Source: Acidobacteriota bacterium | GTDB taxonomy: Bacteria; Acidobacteriota; Terriglobia; Bryobacterales; Bryobacteraceae | Direction of reading: 5' to 3' | DNA: 64,000 nt | Assembly (NCBI GenBank): GCA_026393985.1 | Contig: JAPKZB010000002.1 | Span: 72,122-136,121, forward strand | Shown: in pieces, positions 32,697 through 41,353 of the stretch | Numbering within the stretch: the first letter of the stretch is position 1 | Layout: the number at the start of each line of letters is the position of its first letter | The notes under the pieces: model-generated | What the model was told of the DNA's origin: nothing | What the model saw: the letters and a program-made list of their open reading frames with translations, nothing else | The model's database searches: none | Made by a program: the position numbers and the translations under genes

Positions 32697-33515
32697 ATGG
32701 CACGATTTATTGACGCGCATGTCCATATCTGGACGGATGATGTGGCGCGGTATCCGCGGGCTAACGGGGAGCGCGACTACTCGCCGCGGCGGTTTACGCC
32801 CGAGGATCTGTTTGCGCATGCAAAGCCCGTGGGCGTCGAGCGGATCGTGCTGATCCAGATGAGCTTTTACCGCTTCGATAACTCGTACCTGCTGGATGCG
32901 ATGCGGGCGCATCCGGGGGTGTTCGGGGGGGTGGGGATTGTGGATCACCGGGGGGCGGATCCGGCCGGGGAGATGAAGAAATTGGCCGCGCAGGGGGTGC
33001 GCGGGTTTCGGCTGGTGGGCGGCAAGGAGTTTGCGCTGCCGGGCATGGAGGCGATGTGGCGCGCCGGCGCCGAGCAGAACCTGGCGATGTGCATGCTCTT
33101 GGGGCCGGAGGCGCTGCCGGCGCTGGACCAGATGTGTCAGCGGTTTCCGCGCACGCCGGTGGTGATTGATCACTTTGCGCGGATCGGGGCCGACGGGACG
33201 ATTCGGGATGCCGATATCCGGGCGCTGTCGGCGTTGGCGCGGCATCCGCTCGTGAAGGTGAAGGCTTCGGCGTTCTACGCGCTGGGCCGGAAGCAGGCGC
33301 CGTATACCGATTTGAAGCCGCTGTTCCGGCGGGTGTTTGAGGACTTCGGGCCGCGCCGCTTGATGTGGGCGAGCGACTGCCCGTTTCAGGTGGAAAACGG
33401 TCACCAATACGCGCCGTCGCTGGCGTTGATTACCGAGCAGATGCCGTTTCTGTCGGCCGAGGATCGGGATTGGGTGCTGCGCCGGACGGCGGAGGCGACG
33501 TTTTTTCGTCGATAA
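32697..33515 (+). CDS. Amidohydrolase 2 family protein
   Basis: A 272-residue TIM-barrel hydrolase. His8 and His10 (DAHVHIW) form the first metal site, VIDHFAR the third, and MWASDCPF the catalytic Asp. This is the PF04909 pattern shared by lactonases, decarboxylases and other small-molecule hydrolases; the substrate cannot be read. Length is normal. The divergent M20 gene shares its promoter palindrome, so joint regulation is likely. PSD1 pair B starts 26 nt downstream with its own -10 box. Confidence 0.85.
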   Translation: MARFIDAHVHIWTDDVARYPRANGERDYSPRRFTPEDLFAHAKPVGVERIVLIQMSFYRFDNSYLLDAMRAHPGVFGGVGIVDHRGADPAGEMKKLAAQGVRGFRLVGGKEFALPGMEAMWRAGAEQNLAMCMLLGPEALPALDQMCQRFPRTPVVIDHFARIGADGTIRDADIRALSALARHPLVKVKASAFYALGRKQAPYTDLKPLFRRVFEDFGPRRLMWASDCPFQVENGHQYAPSLALITEQMPFLSAEDRDWVLRRTAEATFFRR

Positions 33516-33523
33516 GGAGCGGA

Positions 33524-33529
33524 TACAAT
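33524..33529 (+). promoter_or_regulatory. -10 box of PSD1 pair B
   Basis: TACAAT 12 nt before ATG 33542. Same pattern as the other copies. Confidence 0.45.
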
Positions 33530-33541
33530 AGCGGCAACGCG

Positions 33542-36232
33542 ATGATGCGCAAGCTTCTCTCCCTCCTGTTCTTTGCGTTCGTGGTTTCTGCCCAGCCTCC
33601 GGCGGAAGACTACTTTGAAAAGAAGGTGCGGCCGGTGCTGGTGAAGCGCTGTCAGGGCTGCCATAACGCGCGGGCCGGGCAGGCGGGGTTGGACCTGACC
33701 TCGGCGGCCGGATTGCGCAAGGGCGCGGATACGGGGCCGGTGGTAGTGGCGGGCGATGTGGCGGGGAGCCGGCTGCTGCAGGTAACGAGTTATCTCGAGC
33801 GGATGAAGATGCCGCCGACGGGTAAGCTGCCAGAGGAGGAGTTGGCGGCGCTGCGGACGTGGGTAGAGCAGGGAGCCGTGTGGCCGGGCGCCGGGTCGGA
33901 GACCGTTGGGCCGGTCCGCGCGGCGAAGAAGGGGTACAGCCGGGCGCAGAAGGAGTTCTGGTCGTTCCGGCCTTTGCGGAAGCCGGCGCCGCCGGCGGTG
34001 CGGAATGAGGGTTGGGTGCGGACGCCGATTGACCGGTTCATCCTGGCTAAGCTCGAGGCCGCGCAGTTGCAGCCCGCGCCGCCGGCCGATAAACGGACGC
34101 TGCTGCACCGCGTGACGCTTGATTTGACCGGGCTACCGCCGACTGCCGAAGAGGCCGATGCGTTTGTGGCCGACGGGTCGGACGGGGCGTTTACGAAGGT
34201 GGTCGACCGCCTGCTGGCTTCGCCGCGTTACGGCGAAAAGTGGGGACGTCACTGGATGGACGTCGCCCGCTACGCCGATTCGACCGGCGCCGACGAGGAC
34301 TACCGCTACCCGCACGCCTGGCGCTATCGCGACTATGTGATCAACGCCTTTAACGCCGATGTGCCGTACGACCGGTTCATCCGCGAACAGATCGCGGGAG
34401 ACCTGCTGCCGCCGGCGCCGGGCGAGGCGGTCAATACGGCGGGCATCGTGGCCACGGGCTTCCTGGCGCTGGGGCCGAAGCTGGTGGCGGAACAGGATAA
34501 GGTGAAAATGTTTTATGACATCGTCGACGAGCAGATCGATGTCGCCGGCAAAGCGATTCTCGGGCTGACCATCTCCTGTGCGCGCTGCCATGACCATAAG
34601 TTCGATCCTGTATCGACCAAGGACTACTATTCGCTCGCGTCGATTTTTGCGAGCACCAAGCAGTTGGCGCAAATTGAAGGGACGGTGTCGAAGCTCTACT
34701 ACGCGCCGCTGGTGGCCAAGCCGCAGGCGGCCGAGTTTGAAGCCCATCAGAAGCTGGTCGCCGCCAAGCAGGCGGAGATCGCCGCCGTGAAGGCGGCCGA
34801 GGGTCGCCGCTTCCGGGACCTGCACGCGCCCCGGATTGCCGAGTACATGCTGGCGGCGCGGAAGGTGTACGCCGAAGGCGCCGTGGCGGCGGCCGTGGCG
34901 GCGCAGGGCGTGTTGGACCGTCCGCTGCTCGACCGCTGGGTGGCGTACCTGAAGCCGACCAAGGAGCGGCGGGCGCATCTCGAACCCTTCTATGAAGCGC
35001 CCGAGATGGCGGCGCGCTACCAGGCCGATTTCCTGGCCGAAGTGGCGCGGCGCAACGCGGAGCCAAAGAAAAAGTTTCTGGCTGGGGACAACCGGTTCTA
35101 CACGGAAGTGGCCGGCGGCAAGGGACCGCTGACGCTGCCGGCGGATAAGCCGGAGGCGTTTTATTCCGCCGAAGCGCAGCGGCAGATGGCGGCCATTGAA
35201 ACCGAACTCAAGGCGATCAAAGCGAAGGCGCCGCCGGAGCCGCCCTACGCCTGCGCCGTGGGGGAAGACCAACCGGTGGAGCAGCGGGTGTTCCTGCGGG
35301 GCAACCCGGAGTCGAAGGGCGATGTGGTGCCGAAGCGCTTCCCTGAGATCCTGGCCGGTGAGGAGCAGGCGCCGATTACGCAGGGCAGCGGGCGGCTGGA
35401 GTTGGCCAACTGGCTCGCGAGCGGGCAGAGTCCGCTGCCGGCGCGGGTGATGGTGAACCGGATCTGGCAGGGGCACTTTGGCCAGGGACTGGTGCGCACG
35501 CCGAATAACTTCGGTCTGGCCGGGGAACGGCCGACCCATCCGGAGTTACTCGACTGGCTGGCGTCGGAGTTCATGGAGCGGGGTTGGTCGATCAAGCAGA
35601 TGCATCGGACGCTGCTGCTGTCGAGCACTTACCGGCAGAGTGTCCTGGTTGAGGAGAGCAAGCGGCAGAAGGATCCCGAGAACCGGCTGCTGTCGCGCTT
35701 TGCCATCCGGCGGAAGACGGTGGAGGAGATTCGCGATTCGCTGCTGTGGATCGACGGGAGCCTGGACCTGACCATGGGGGGGACGCTCCAGATCGGCGAA
35801 GGGACCGACAACGAGTTCTCCGATAGCCGCAAGAGTATTGACCCGGACCGGTCCACGCGCCGGACGGTGTATCTGCCGATTCGGCGGTCGAACCTGTCGA
35901 GTCTGTTCAACCTGTTTGACTTCGGGGACGGGACGACAAGCACGGAGACCCGGTCCGAGACCAACGTGGCGCCGCAGGCGCTGTACATGATGAACAGCCA
36001 GTTCGTGGCCAGCCGGGCGGCCAACCTCGCGGGGCGGGCGAAGCAGTGGCCGGGCAGCCCGGACGACAAGATGCAGCGGGTGTGGCGGCAGGTGCTGGGC
36101 CGGGATGCCGCCGCCGCCGAATTGGCCGCGGGGCGCGACTTTCTGGCTGGCTTTCCCGGCGGCGCGGACCTCGCCTGGACCAGTTACTGCCGCTCGCTGA
36201 TTGCTTCGAACGATTTCCTGTACGTCTACTAA
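33542..36232 (+). CDS. PSD1 cytochrome c-like protein (pair B)
   Basis: An 896-residue secreted PSCyt1-DUF1549-DUF1553 protein. After a signal peptide (LLSLLFFAFVVSA), haem site CQGCHNARAGQAGLDL defines PSCyt1, DUF1549 has LDLTGLPPTAEEADAF and GRHWMDVARYADSTGADED, and a second CxxCH is CARCHDHKFDPVS. DUF1553 has LPARVMVNRIWQGHFG and FMERGWSIKQMHRTLLLS. It has the longest middle region of the copies, with a helical insert (residues about 405-600). The start MM (33542) could also be the second ATG. The DUF1501 partner follows after 5 nt. Confidence 0.85.
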   Translation: MMRKLLSLLFFAFVVSAQPPAEDYFEKKVRPVLVKRCQGCHNARAGQAGLDLTSAAGLRKGADTGPVVVAGDVAGSRLLQVTSYLERMKMPPTGKLPEEELAALRTWVEQGAVWPGAGSETVGPVRAAKKGYSRAQKEFWSFRPLRKPAPPAVRNEGWVRTPIDRFILAKLEAAQLQPAPPADKRTLLHRVTLDLTGLPPTAEEADAFVADGSDGAFTKVVDRLLASPRYGEKWGRHWMDVARYADSTGADEDYRYPHAWRYRDYVINAFNADVPYDRFIREQIAGDLLPPAPGEAVNTAGIVATGFLALGPKLVAEQDKVKMFYDIVDEQIDVAGKAILGLTISCARCHDHKFDPVSTKDYYSLASIFASTKQLAQIEGTVSKLYYAPLVAKPQAAEFEAHQKLVAAKQAEIAAVKAAEGRRFRDLHAPRIAEYMLAARKVYAEGAVAAAVAAQGVLDRPLLDRWVAYLKPTKERRAHLEPFYEAPEMAARYQADFLAEVARRNAEPKKKFLAGDNRFYTEVAGGKGPLTLPADKPEAFYSAEAQRQMAAIETELKAIKAKAPPEPPYACAVGEDQPVEQRVFLRGNPESKGDVVPKRFPEILAGEEQAPITQGSGRLELANWLASGQSPLPARVMVNRIWQGHFGQGLVRTPNNFGLAGERPTHPELLDWLASEFMERGWSIKQMHRTLLLSSTYRQSVLVEESKRQKDPENRLLSRFAIRRKTVEEIRDSLLWIDGSLDLTMGGTLQIGEGTDNEFSDSRKSIDPDRSTRRTVYLPIRRSNLSSLFNLFDFGDGTTSTETRSETNVAPQALYMMNSQFVASRAANLAGRAKQWPGSPDDKMQRVWRQVLGRDAAAAELAAGRDFLAGFPGGADLAWTSYCRSLIASNDFLYVY

Positions 36233-36237
36233 CTTCT

Positions 36238-37623
36238 ATGACTCGCCGTTACTTACTTCGTCGCGCCGCCTGCGGATTTGGCATGGTTGGGCTGGCGGGC
36301 CTTTTGCATGGCCAACACGGGCCCAAGACGCCGCATTTTCCCGCCAAGGCCAAGCGCGTCATTTTCCTGTTCATGCACGGCGGGCCATCGCATCTCGATA
36401 CTTTCGACCCCAAGCCGCGGCTGATTCAGGACCACGGCAAACCGCTGCCCTTCAAACGCCCGCTCACGTTCGCCGAAGGCTCGACGGGCAACCTGCTCAA
36501 ATCGCCGTGGGAGTTCCGGCAGCACGGCCAGAGCGGGATTCCCATCAGCAGTCTGTTCCCGCACCTGTCAAGACACGCCGACGAGTTATGTATCATCCGC
36601 TCGATGGTGGGCGACAGCGTGGCGCACGGCGGGGCGACGCTGCAGTTGCACACGGGTTCGAACACGTTCACGCGGCCAAGCATGGGTTCGTGGGTGATTT
36701 ATGGCTTGGGCAGCGAGAACCAGAACCTGCCGGGCTACATCACGCTCAAGCCGGGTTTGTCGCACGGCGGGTCGAAGAAGTGGAGTTCGGGCTTTCTGCC
36801 GGCGGCGTATCAGGGGACCGCGGTAGGGTTGGGCGGCGTGCCGATTGAGAAGATCGCCGAGCCGATTGAGCACCTGAAGAACACGGGCCTGACGCCGGAG
36901 CAGCAGCGCTACGAACTCGACATGATTCAGAAGATGAATCGCGCGGCGGCGGCACGCTGGCAGCAGGATGCCGAGTTGGAGGCGCGCATTCAGAGCTTCG
37001 AACTCGCCTTCCGGATGCAGACCGTGGCGCCGGAGGCGTTCGATGTTGCAAAGGAGTCCGCCGCGACGCGGAAGCTCTACGGCATGGACGAACCGGAGAC
37101 GGCCGACTTCGGCTGGCAGTGTTTGATGGCCCGGCGACTGGCCGAGCGCAACGTGCGGTTCATTCAGATCAATCACGAGTACGGGCCCGGCAACGAAGTG
37201 GGTTGGGATGCGCACTCCGAGTTGATCCGGCTGCACACGCGGACGGCGCTGCAGGTGGATCAGCCCATCGCGGGGCTGCTCACCGATTTGAAGGCGCGGG
37301 GCCTGCTCGAGGATACGCTGGTGGTCTGGGGCGGGGAGTTCGGCCGGACGCCCATCGCCGAGTCCGGCGACGGGCGCGACCATAACCCGTACGGTTACTC
37401 GATCTGGATGGCGGGCGCGGGCGTCAAGAAAGGCTTTATCTACGGCGCCACCGACGAGTTCGGCTATTACGCGACCGAAGACCGGATGCATATTCACGAC
37501 ATGCACGCGACGATGCTGCATCTGCTGGGCTTGCACCACGAGAGATTGACTTACTCCTACGGCGGCCGGCCCTTCCGGTTGACCGACGTGGCGGGGCGGG
37601 TGGCAGAGAAGATCCTGGCTTGA
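36238..37623 (+). CDS. DUF1501 protein (pair B)
   Basis: A 461-residue Tat-type protein (TRRYLLRRAACGFG). Motifs: HGGPSHLDTFDPKPRL, GSENQNLPGYI, LMARRLAERNVRFI, WDAHSELI, DLKARGLLEDTLVVWGGEFGRTP, GRDHNPYGYSIWMAG and HDMHATMLHLLGL. I chose the ATG at 36238, just after the PSD1 stop. Function unknown; see pair A. Composition here is intermediate between the G-rich and C-rich parts of the window. Confidence 0.85.
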   Translation: MTRRYLLRRAACGFGMVGLAGLLHGQHGPKTPHFPAKAKRVIFLFMHGGPSHLDTFDPKPRLIQDHGKPLPFKRPLTFAEGSTGNLLKSPWEFRQHGQSGIPISSLFPHLSRHADELCIIRSMVGDSVAHGGATLQLHTGSNTFTRPSMGSWVIYGLGSENQNLPGYITLKPGLSHGGSKKWSSGFLPAAYQGTAVGLGGVPIEKIAEPIEHLKNTGLTPEQQRYELDMIQKMNRAAAARWQQDAELEARIQSFELAFRMQTVAPEAFDVAKESAATRKLYGMDEPETADFGWQCLMARRLAERNVRFIQINHEYGPGNEVGWDAHSELIRLHTRTALQVDQPIAGLLTDLKARGLLEDTLVVWGGEFGRTPIAESGDGRDHNPYGYSIWMAGAGVKKGFIYGATDEFGYYATEDRMHIHDMHATMLHLLGLHHERLTYSYGGRPFRLTDVAGRVAEKILA

Positions 37624-37687
37624 CTCCGGCGCGGGGCTGTGAAAGAATTTTGACTGTAAATTGCTGATCTGACAGGAGATCATCCGC

Positions 37688-39874
37688 ATGACCGGCCGTT
37701 CTTTATTGATCACCACGTTGTGGATCGTCCCGGTCTTGGCCGATGGCCTTCCGCAATTCAACGCGATTCAGAAGCGGTGGTGGGCGATCCAGCCCGTGAA
37801 GGCGAGCCCCCCGCCGGCGGTGGATGGCGAGGCCCAGCCATGGGTGCGGAACGAAATCGACCATTTTGTCTATGCCAAGTTGAAAGCGAAGGGTTTGCGT
37901 CCTTCGCCCCCGGCCAGCCGCGAAGTGTTTCTGCGTCGGGTGACCCTTGATCTTACCGGTTTGCCTCCCACCCCTGCCGAAGGGCAGGCGTTTCTGAGCG
38001 ACAACAGGCCCGGCGCCGAAGAGCGTCTGGTGGACCGCCTGCTCGCCAATCCCCGCTACGGCGAGCGCTGGGGCCGGCACTGGCTCGACGTGGTCCGCTA
38101 CGCCGATAGCGACGGCTTCAAGCAGGACGACACGCGCCCGAACATGTGGCGGTACCGCGATTGGGTGATCCAGAGCTGGAATGAAGATAAACCGTTCGAT
38201 CGGTTTATCAAAGAGCAGATTGCCGCCGACGAACTCTATCCCGGTGATCCCAAGGCGCTGCCCGGTCTCGGCTACCTGCGCCTGTTTGAAGATGAGTTCA
38301 ACCAGGCGAATATTCATCTCCGGCGTCAGGAGTTACTCAACGACCTGACGGATAACACGGCCTATGCCTTTTTAGGGGTCACGCTGGCTTGCGCCCGCTG
38401 TCACGATCATAAGTTCGACCCGCTGCTTCACCGCGACTACTACCGGCTGCAGGCCTATTTCGCCAACCTCCGGATTGACGACGGCGCCCCGGTAGCGACG
38501 GCGTCCGAGATTGCCGCTTACCACGCGCAGAGGGAGCGCTACGAGGCAGCCGCCAAGCCGGTGCTCGATCAGATCGCCGCCCTGCTCGCCGCCCCCCGCG
38601 CGGCCTACCGCAAAGAGTACACCGAGCGGTTCCCCGAAGCCGTGCAGGAGGTGCTCTACCGTGACCCGGCGAAGCGCTCGCCCATGGACTGGCAGATCTA
38701 CCACAAGGGCATCACGCAGGTCGAGGTGGACGACAACACGGTAGTCGGCAAGAAAGGCACCCCCCAAATCAAGGCCGAGTATCAGAAGTTGCTCAAGCAC
38801 CTGGACGAGTACAAGCATCTGCTTCCCGCGCCGCTGCCGCTCGCGCAGGTGATGCGCGACCAGGGCGTGGAGGCGCCGGCCACGCACGTCCTGCGCGCAG
38901 GCGCCGTCGGCGCCACGATGGAAGAGACCGTCCCCGGTTTGTTCAGCATTCTCGATCCGGCGCCGGCCAAAGTGGTCGCCCGGCCCGAGTTGAACTCGAG
39001 CGGCCGGCGAACCGCGCTCGCCAACGCCCTGGCGGACCCCAACAATCCACTGACCACCCGCGTCATCGTCAACCGCATCTGGCACTATCATTTCGGCCGG
39101 GGCATCGCCGGTACGCCGAATGACTTCGGGCTGATGGGCGAGCGCCCCACGCATCGCGAGTTACTCGATTGGTTGACCGCGACATTTACCGGTGCCGATG
39201 GCTGGAGCCTCAAGAAACTCCATAAGCGCATTGTGCTGAGTGCCACTTACCGGCAGTCCTCCGATTTCCGGGCCGAGCCGGCCGCTGCCGATGGCGAGAA
39301 CAAGCTGCTGTGGCGGTACCCGCGGCGGCGTCTCGAAGCCGAGGCTATCCGGGACTCGATGCTGGCGGTCTCCGGCCTGCTCGACCGGACCATGGGCGGC
39401 CCGGGCGTGTTTCCCAGTGTGCCGGCTGGTACGGAGATTCAGGAGGGGCGGCATTGGCGCAAATCGACGGGCGATGCCGACGAGAACCGGGCCAGCGTCT
39501 ATATCTTCGCCAGGCGCCTGGTTCGCTATCCCATGCTCGAAAGCTTCGACGCGCCGCTCGCGTTTGAAAGCTGCGGGCGGCGTCAGGAGACCGTCACGGC
39601 CGACCAGGCGCTGGAGCTGATGAACGGGCAGGCGGCGGCAAAGTTTGCGCGAGCTTTGGCGCAGCGCGTGGGTAACGACCCCGGCCAGGGCCAGGATTCG
39701 CTGGCCGAGCGGGCCTACCGGCTCACGCTAGGCCGCGCTCCGACCGAAGCGGAACTGCGCCGCAGCCGTGAATTTCTCACCGCGCAGACGAAGCTGGCGG
39801 GCGGCGCCCAAGGTGCGCTCGAAGATCTGTGTTTGAACCTGCTCAGCGCGAGCGAGTTCCTGTATATCGACTAA
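37688..39874 (+). CDS. PSD1-like protein without N-terminal haem domain (pair C)
   Basis: A 728-residue protein with a signal peptide, DUF1549 (VTLDLTGLPPTPAEGQAF, RYGERWGRHWLDVVRYADSDG, CARCHDHKFDPLL) and DUF1553 (TTRVIVNRIWHYHFGRGIAG, LKKLHKRIVLSATYRQSS). It differs from pairs A, B, D and E in having no PSCyt1 domain: the signal runs directly into NAIQKRWWAIQPV, and the only CxxCH is the DUF1549 one. AGGAG precedes the ATG by about 10 nt, so this start has a ribosome-binding site and the lack of the haem domain is not a start-choice error. Tandem with pair B. Confidence 0.85.
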   Translation: MTGRSLLITTLWIVPVLADGLPQFNAIQKRWWAIQPVKASPPPAVDGEAQPWVRNEIDHFVYAKLKAKGLRPSPPASREVFLRRVTLDLTGLPPTPAEGQAFLSDNRPGAEERLVDRLLANPRYGERWGRHWLDVVRYADSDGFKQDDTRPNMWRYRDWVIQSWNEDKPFDRFIKEQIAADELYPGDPKALPGLGYLRLFEDEFNQANIHLRRQELLNDLTDNTAYAFLGVTLACARCHDHKFDPLLHRDYYRLQAYFANLRIDDGAPVATASEIAAYHAQRERYEAAAKPVLDQIAALLAAPRAAYRKEYTERFPEAVQEVLYRDPAKRSPMDWQIYHKGITQVEVDDNTVVGKKGTPQIKAEYQKLLKHLDEYKHLLPAPLPLAQVMRDQGVEAPATHVLRAGAVGATMEETVPGLFSILDPAPAKVVARPELNSSGRRTALANALADPNNPLTTRVIVNRIWHYHFGRGIAGTPNDFGLMGERPTHRELLDWLTATFTGADGWSLKKLHKRIVLSATYRQSSDFRAEPAAADGENKLLWRYPRRRLEAEAIRDSMLAVSGLLDRTMGGPGVFPSVPAGTEIQEGRHWRKSTGDADENRASVYIFARRLVRYPMLESFDAPLAFESCGRRQETVTADQALELMNGQAAAKFARALAQRVGNDPGQGQDSLAERAYRLTLGRAPTEAELRRSREFLTAQTKLAGGAQGALEDLCLNLLSASEFLYID

Positions 39875-41295
39875 TGGCCAATCCTTCCCAGTCCGATCTC
39901 ACGCGGCGTGCGCTGTTGGGCGGCGCCGGCAGCGGTTTAGGCGCCATCGCCATGGCCTCGATGCTGGCCGAAGAGGCCGCCGCCGCGCCGCGGCACGACC
40001 CGACAGTCGCCCGCAAGCCGCATCATCAGCCCAAGGCGAAGGCCGTTATCTTTCTCTTCATGGAGGGCGCGCCGAGCCACATCGACCTGTTTGACCCCAA
40101 GCCCAAGCTCAATGAGATGCACGGCCAACCCATGCCCGCCAGCTTCGGCAAGGTGATCACGGCCATGGGCACGGCGAATAACACGCTCATGGGTAGCCCG
40201 CGCCAGTGGAAGCAGCACGGTAAGGGCGGCATTTGGATTAGTGAACTGTATCCTCACATCGCCCGCCAAGCCGATAAGTTGGCCGTGTTGCGCTCCTGTC
40301 AATCCGATGGATTGAACCACGCGGGCGGGGTTAGCCAGATGAACACGGGAGATATTCTCTCCGGGCGGCCAAGTCTGGGGGCATGGGTAACTTATGGTCT
40401 CGGCACGGCAAATAAAAATCTACCCACCTTCGTCAGTATGATCGACGAACGCGAGCCCTTTGGCAATGCCAAGAACTGGGGCTCCGGCTTTCTCCCGGCC
40501 GTCTACCAGGGAACGCTCTTCCGGCAGGGGCCGAACCCGATTCTCAACACCAAGCTGCCCGAAGGCCAGAGCGACGAGCGGCAGCGAACGCGCCTTGCCT
40601 TCCTCGAGGCGCAGAACCGCGAATATGCATTCGGCCGCGAGGACGATACGAGCCTCGAAGCCCGCATTCGCAGCTTCGAACTCGCCTACGCCTTACAGAA
40701 GTCCGGCCCCGAAGCGGTCGATCTTTCGCAGGAGACCGAGCAGACCCGGGAAATGTACGGCCTAAACAACCCGGAAACCGCCGTCTTTGGCCGCAACTGT
40801 CTGTTGGGCCGGCGGCTGGTCGAGCGTGGCGTCCGTTTCGTCGAACTTTACTGTGGTTCGGGCAGCGGTTGGGATGCGCACACCAATCTTGAGGGCAACC
40901 ACAAGAAGTGGTGCAAGGCCTCCGACCAGCCCGTGGCGGCGCTGCTCGAAGACCTGGAGCGCCGGGGAATGTTAAAGGAAACACTCGTGGTCTGGGGCGG
41001 CGAGTTTGGCCGCACGCCGTTCAACGAAAAGGGCAACGGACGCGATCACAATCCCTGGGGCTTTTCGATGTGGTTTGCCGGTGGCGGCGTGCAGGGTGGA
41101 CAGACCATCGGCGCGACCGACGAGATTGGCCTGCGCGTCACCGAGCGCCCGGCGCACGTCAGCGACATCCACGCCTCCATTCTTTGGCTGCTGGGCCTGG
41201 ACCATCTCCAACTGACCTATCCGCACAACGGACGGGCCGAGCGTCCCACCATCGTGCGCGGAGAGCACATGGTGAAGGAGCTTTGGGGCGGGTAG
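39874..41295 (+). CDS. DUF1501 protein (pair C)
   Basis: A 473-residue Tat-exported protein (TRRALLGGAGSGLG). EGAPSHIDLFDPKPKL, SDGLNHAGGVSQMNTG, GLGTANKNLPTFV, CLLGRRLVERGVRFV, WDAHTNLEGN, MLKETLVVWGGEFGRTP and GRDHNPWGFSMWFAG mark DUF1501. The ATG at 39874 overlaps the PSD1-C stop (TAATG), so they are coupled. Paired function unknown. Confidence 0.85.
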   Translation: MANPSQSDLTRRALLGGAGSGLGAIAMASMLAEEAAAAPRHDPTVARKPHHQPKAKAVIFLFMEGAPSHIDLFDPKPKLNEMHGQPMPASFGKVITAMGTANNTLMGSPRQWKQHGKGGIWISELYPHIARQADKLAVLRSCQSDGLNHAGGVSQMNTGDILSGRPSLGAWVTYGLGTANKNLPTFVSMIDEREPFGNAKNWGSGFLPAVYQGTLFRQGPNPILNTKLPEGQSDERQRTRLAFLEAQNREYAFGREDDTSLEARIRSFELAYALQKSGPEAVDLSQETEQTREMYGLNNPETAVFGRNCLLGRRLVERGVRFVELYCGSGSGWDAHTNLEGNHKKWCKASDQPVAALLEDLERRGMLKETLVVWGGEFGRTPFNEKGNGRDHNPWGFSMWFAGGGVQGGQTIGATDEIGLRVTERPAHVSDIHASILWLLGLDHLQLTYPHNGRAERPTIVRGEHMVKELWGG

Positions 41296-41353
41296 CCCGC
41301 AGGCTGCCAAGAGGTAGCGCGAAGCCGCTGGTTTCTCGCTATTCTGTATCGTG

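Noticed and set aside
37624-37687. A dif site at the composition switch
   Set aside because: The 64-nt spacer has no recognisable 28-bp XerC/XerD arms; the true switch point may be anywhere between about 36 and 38 kb, including coding sequence.
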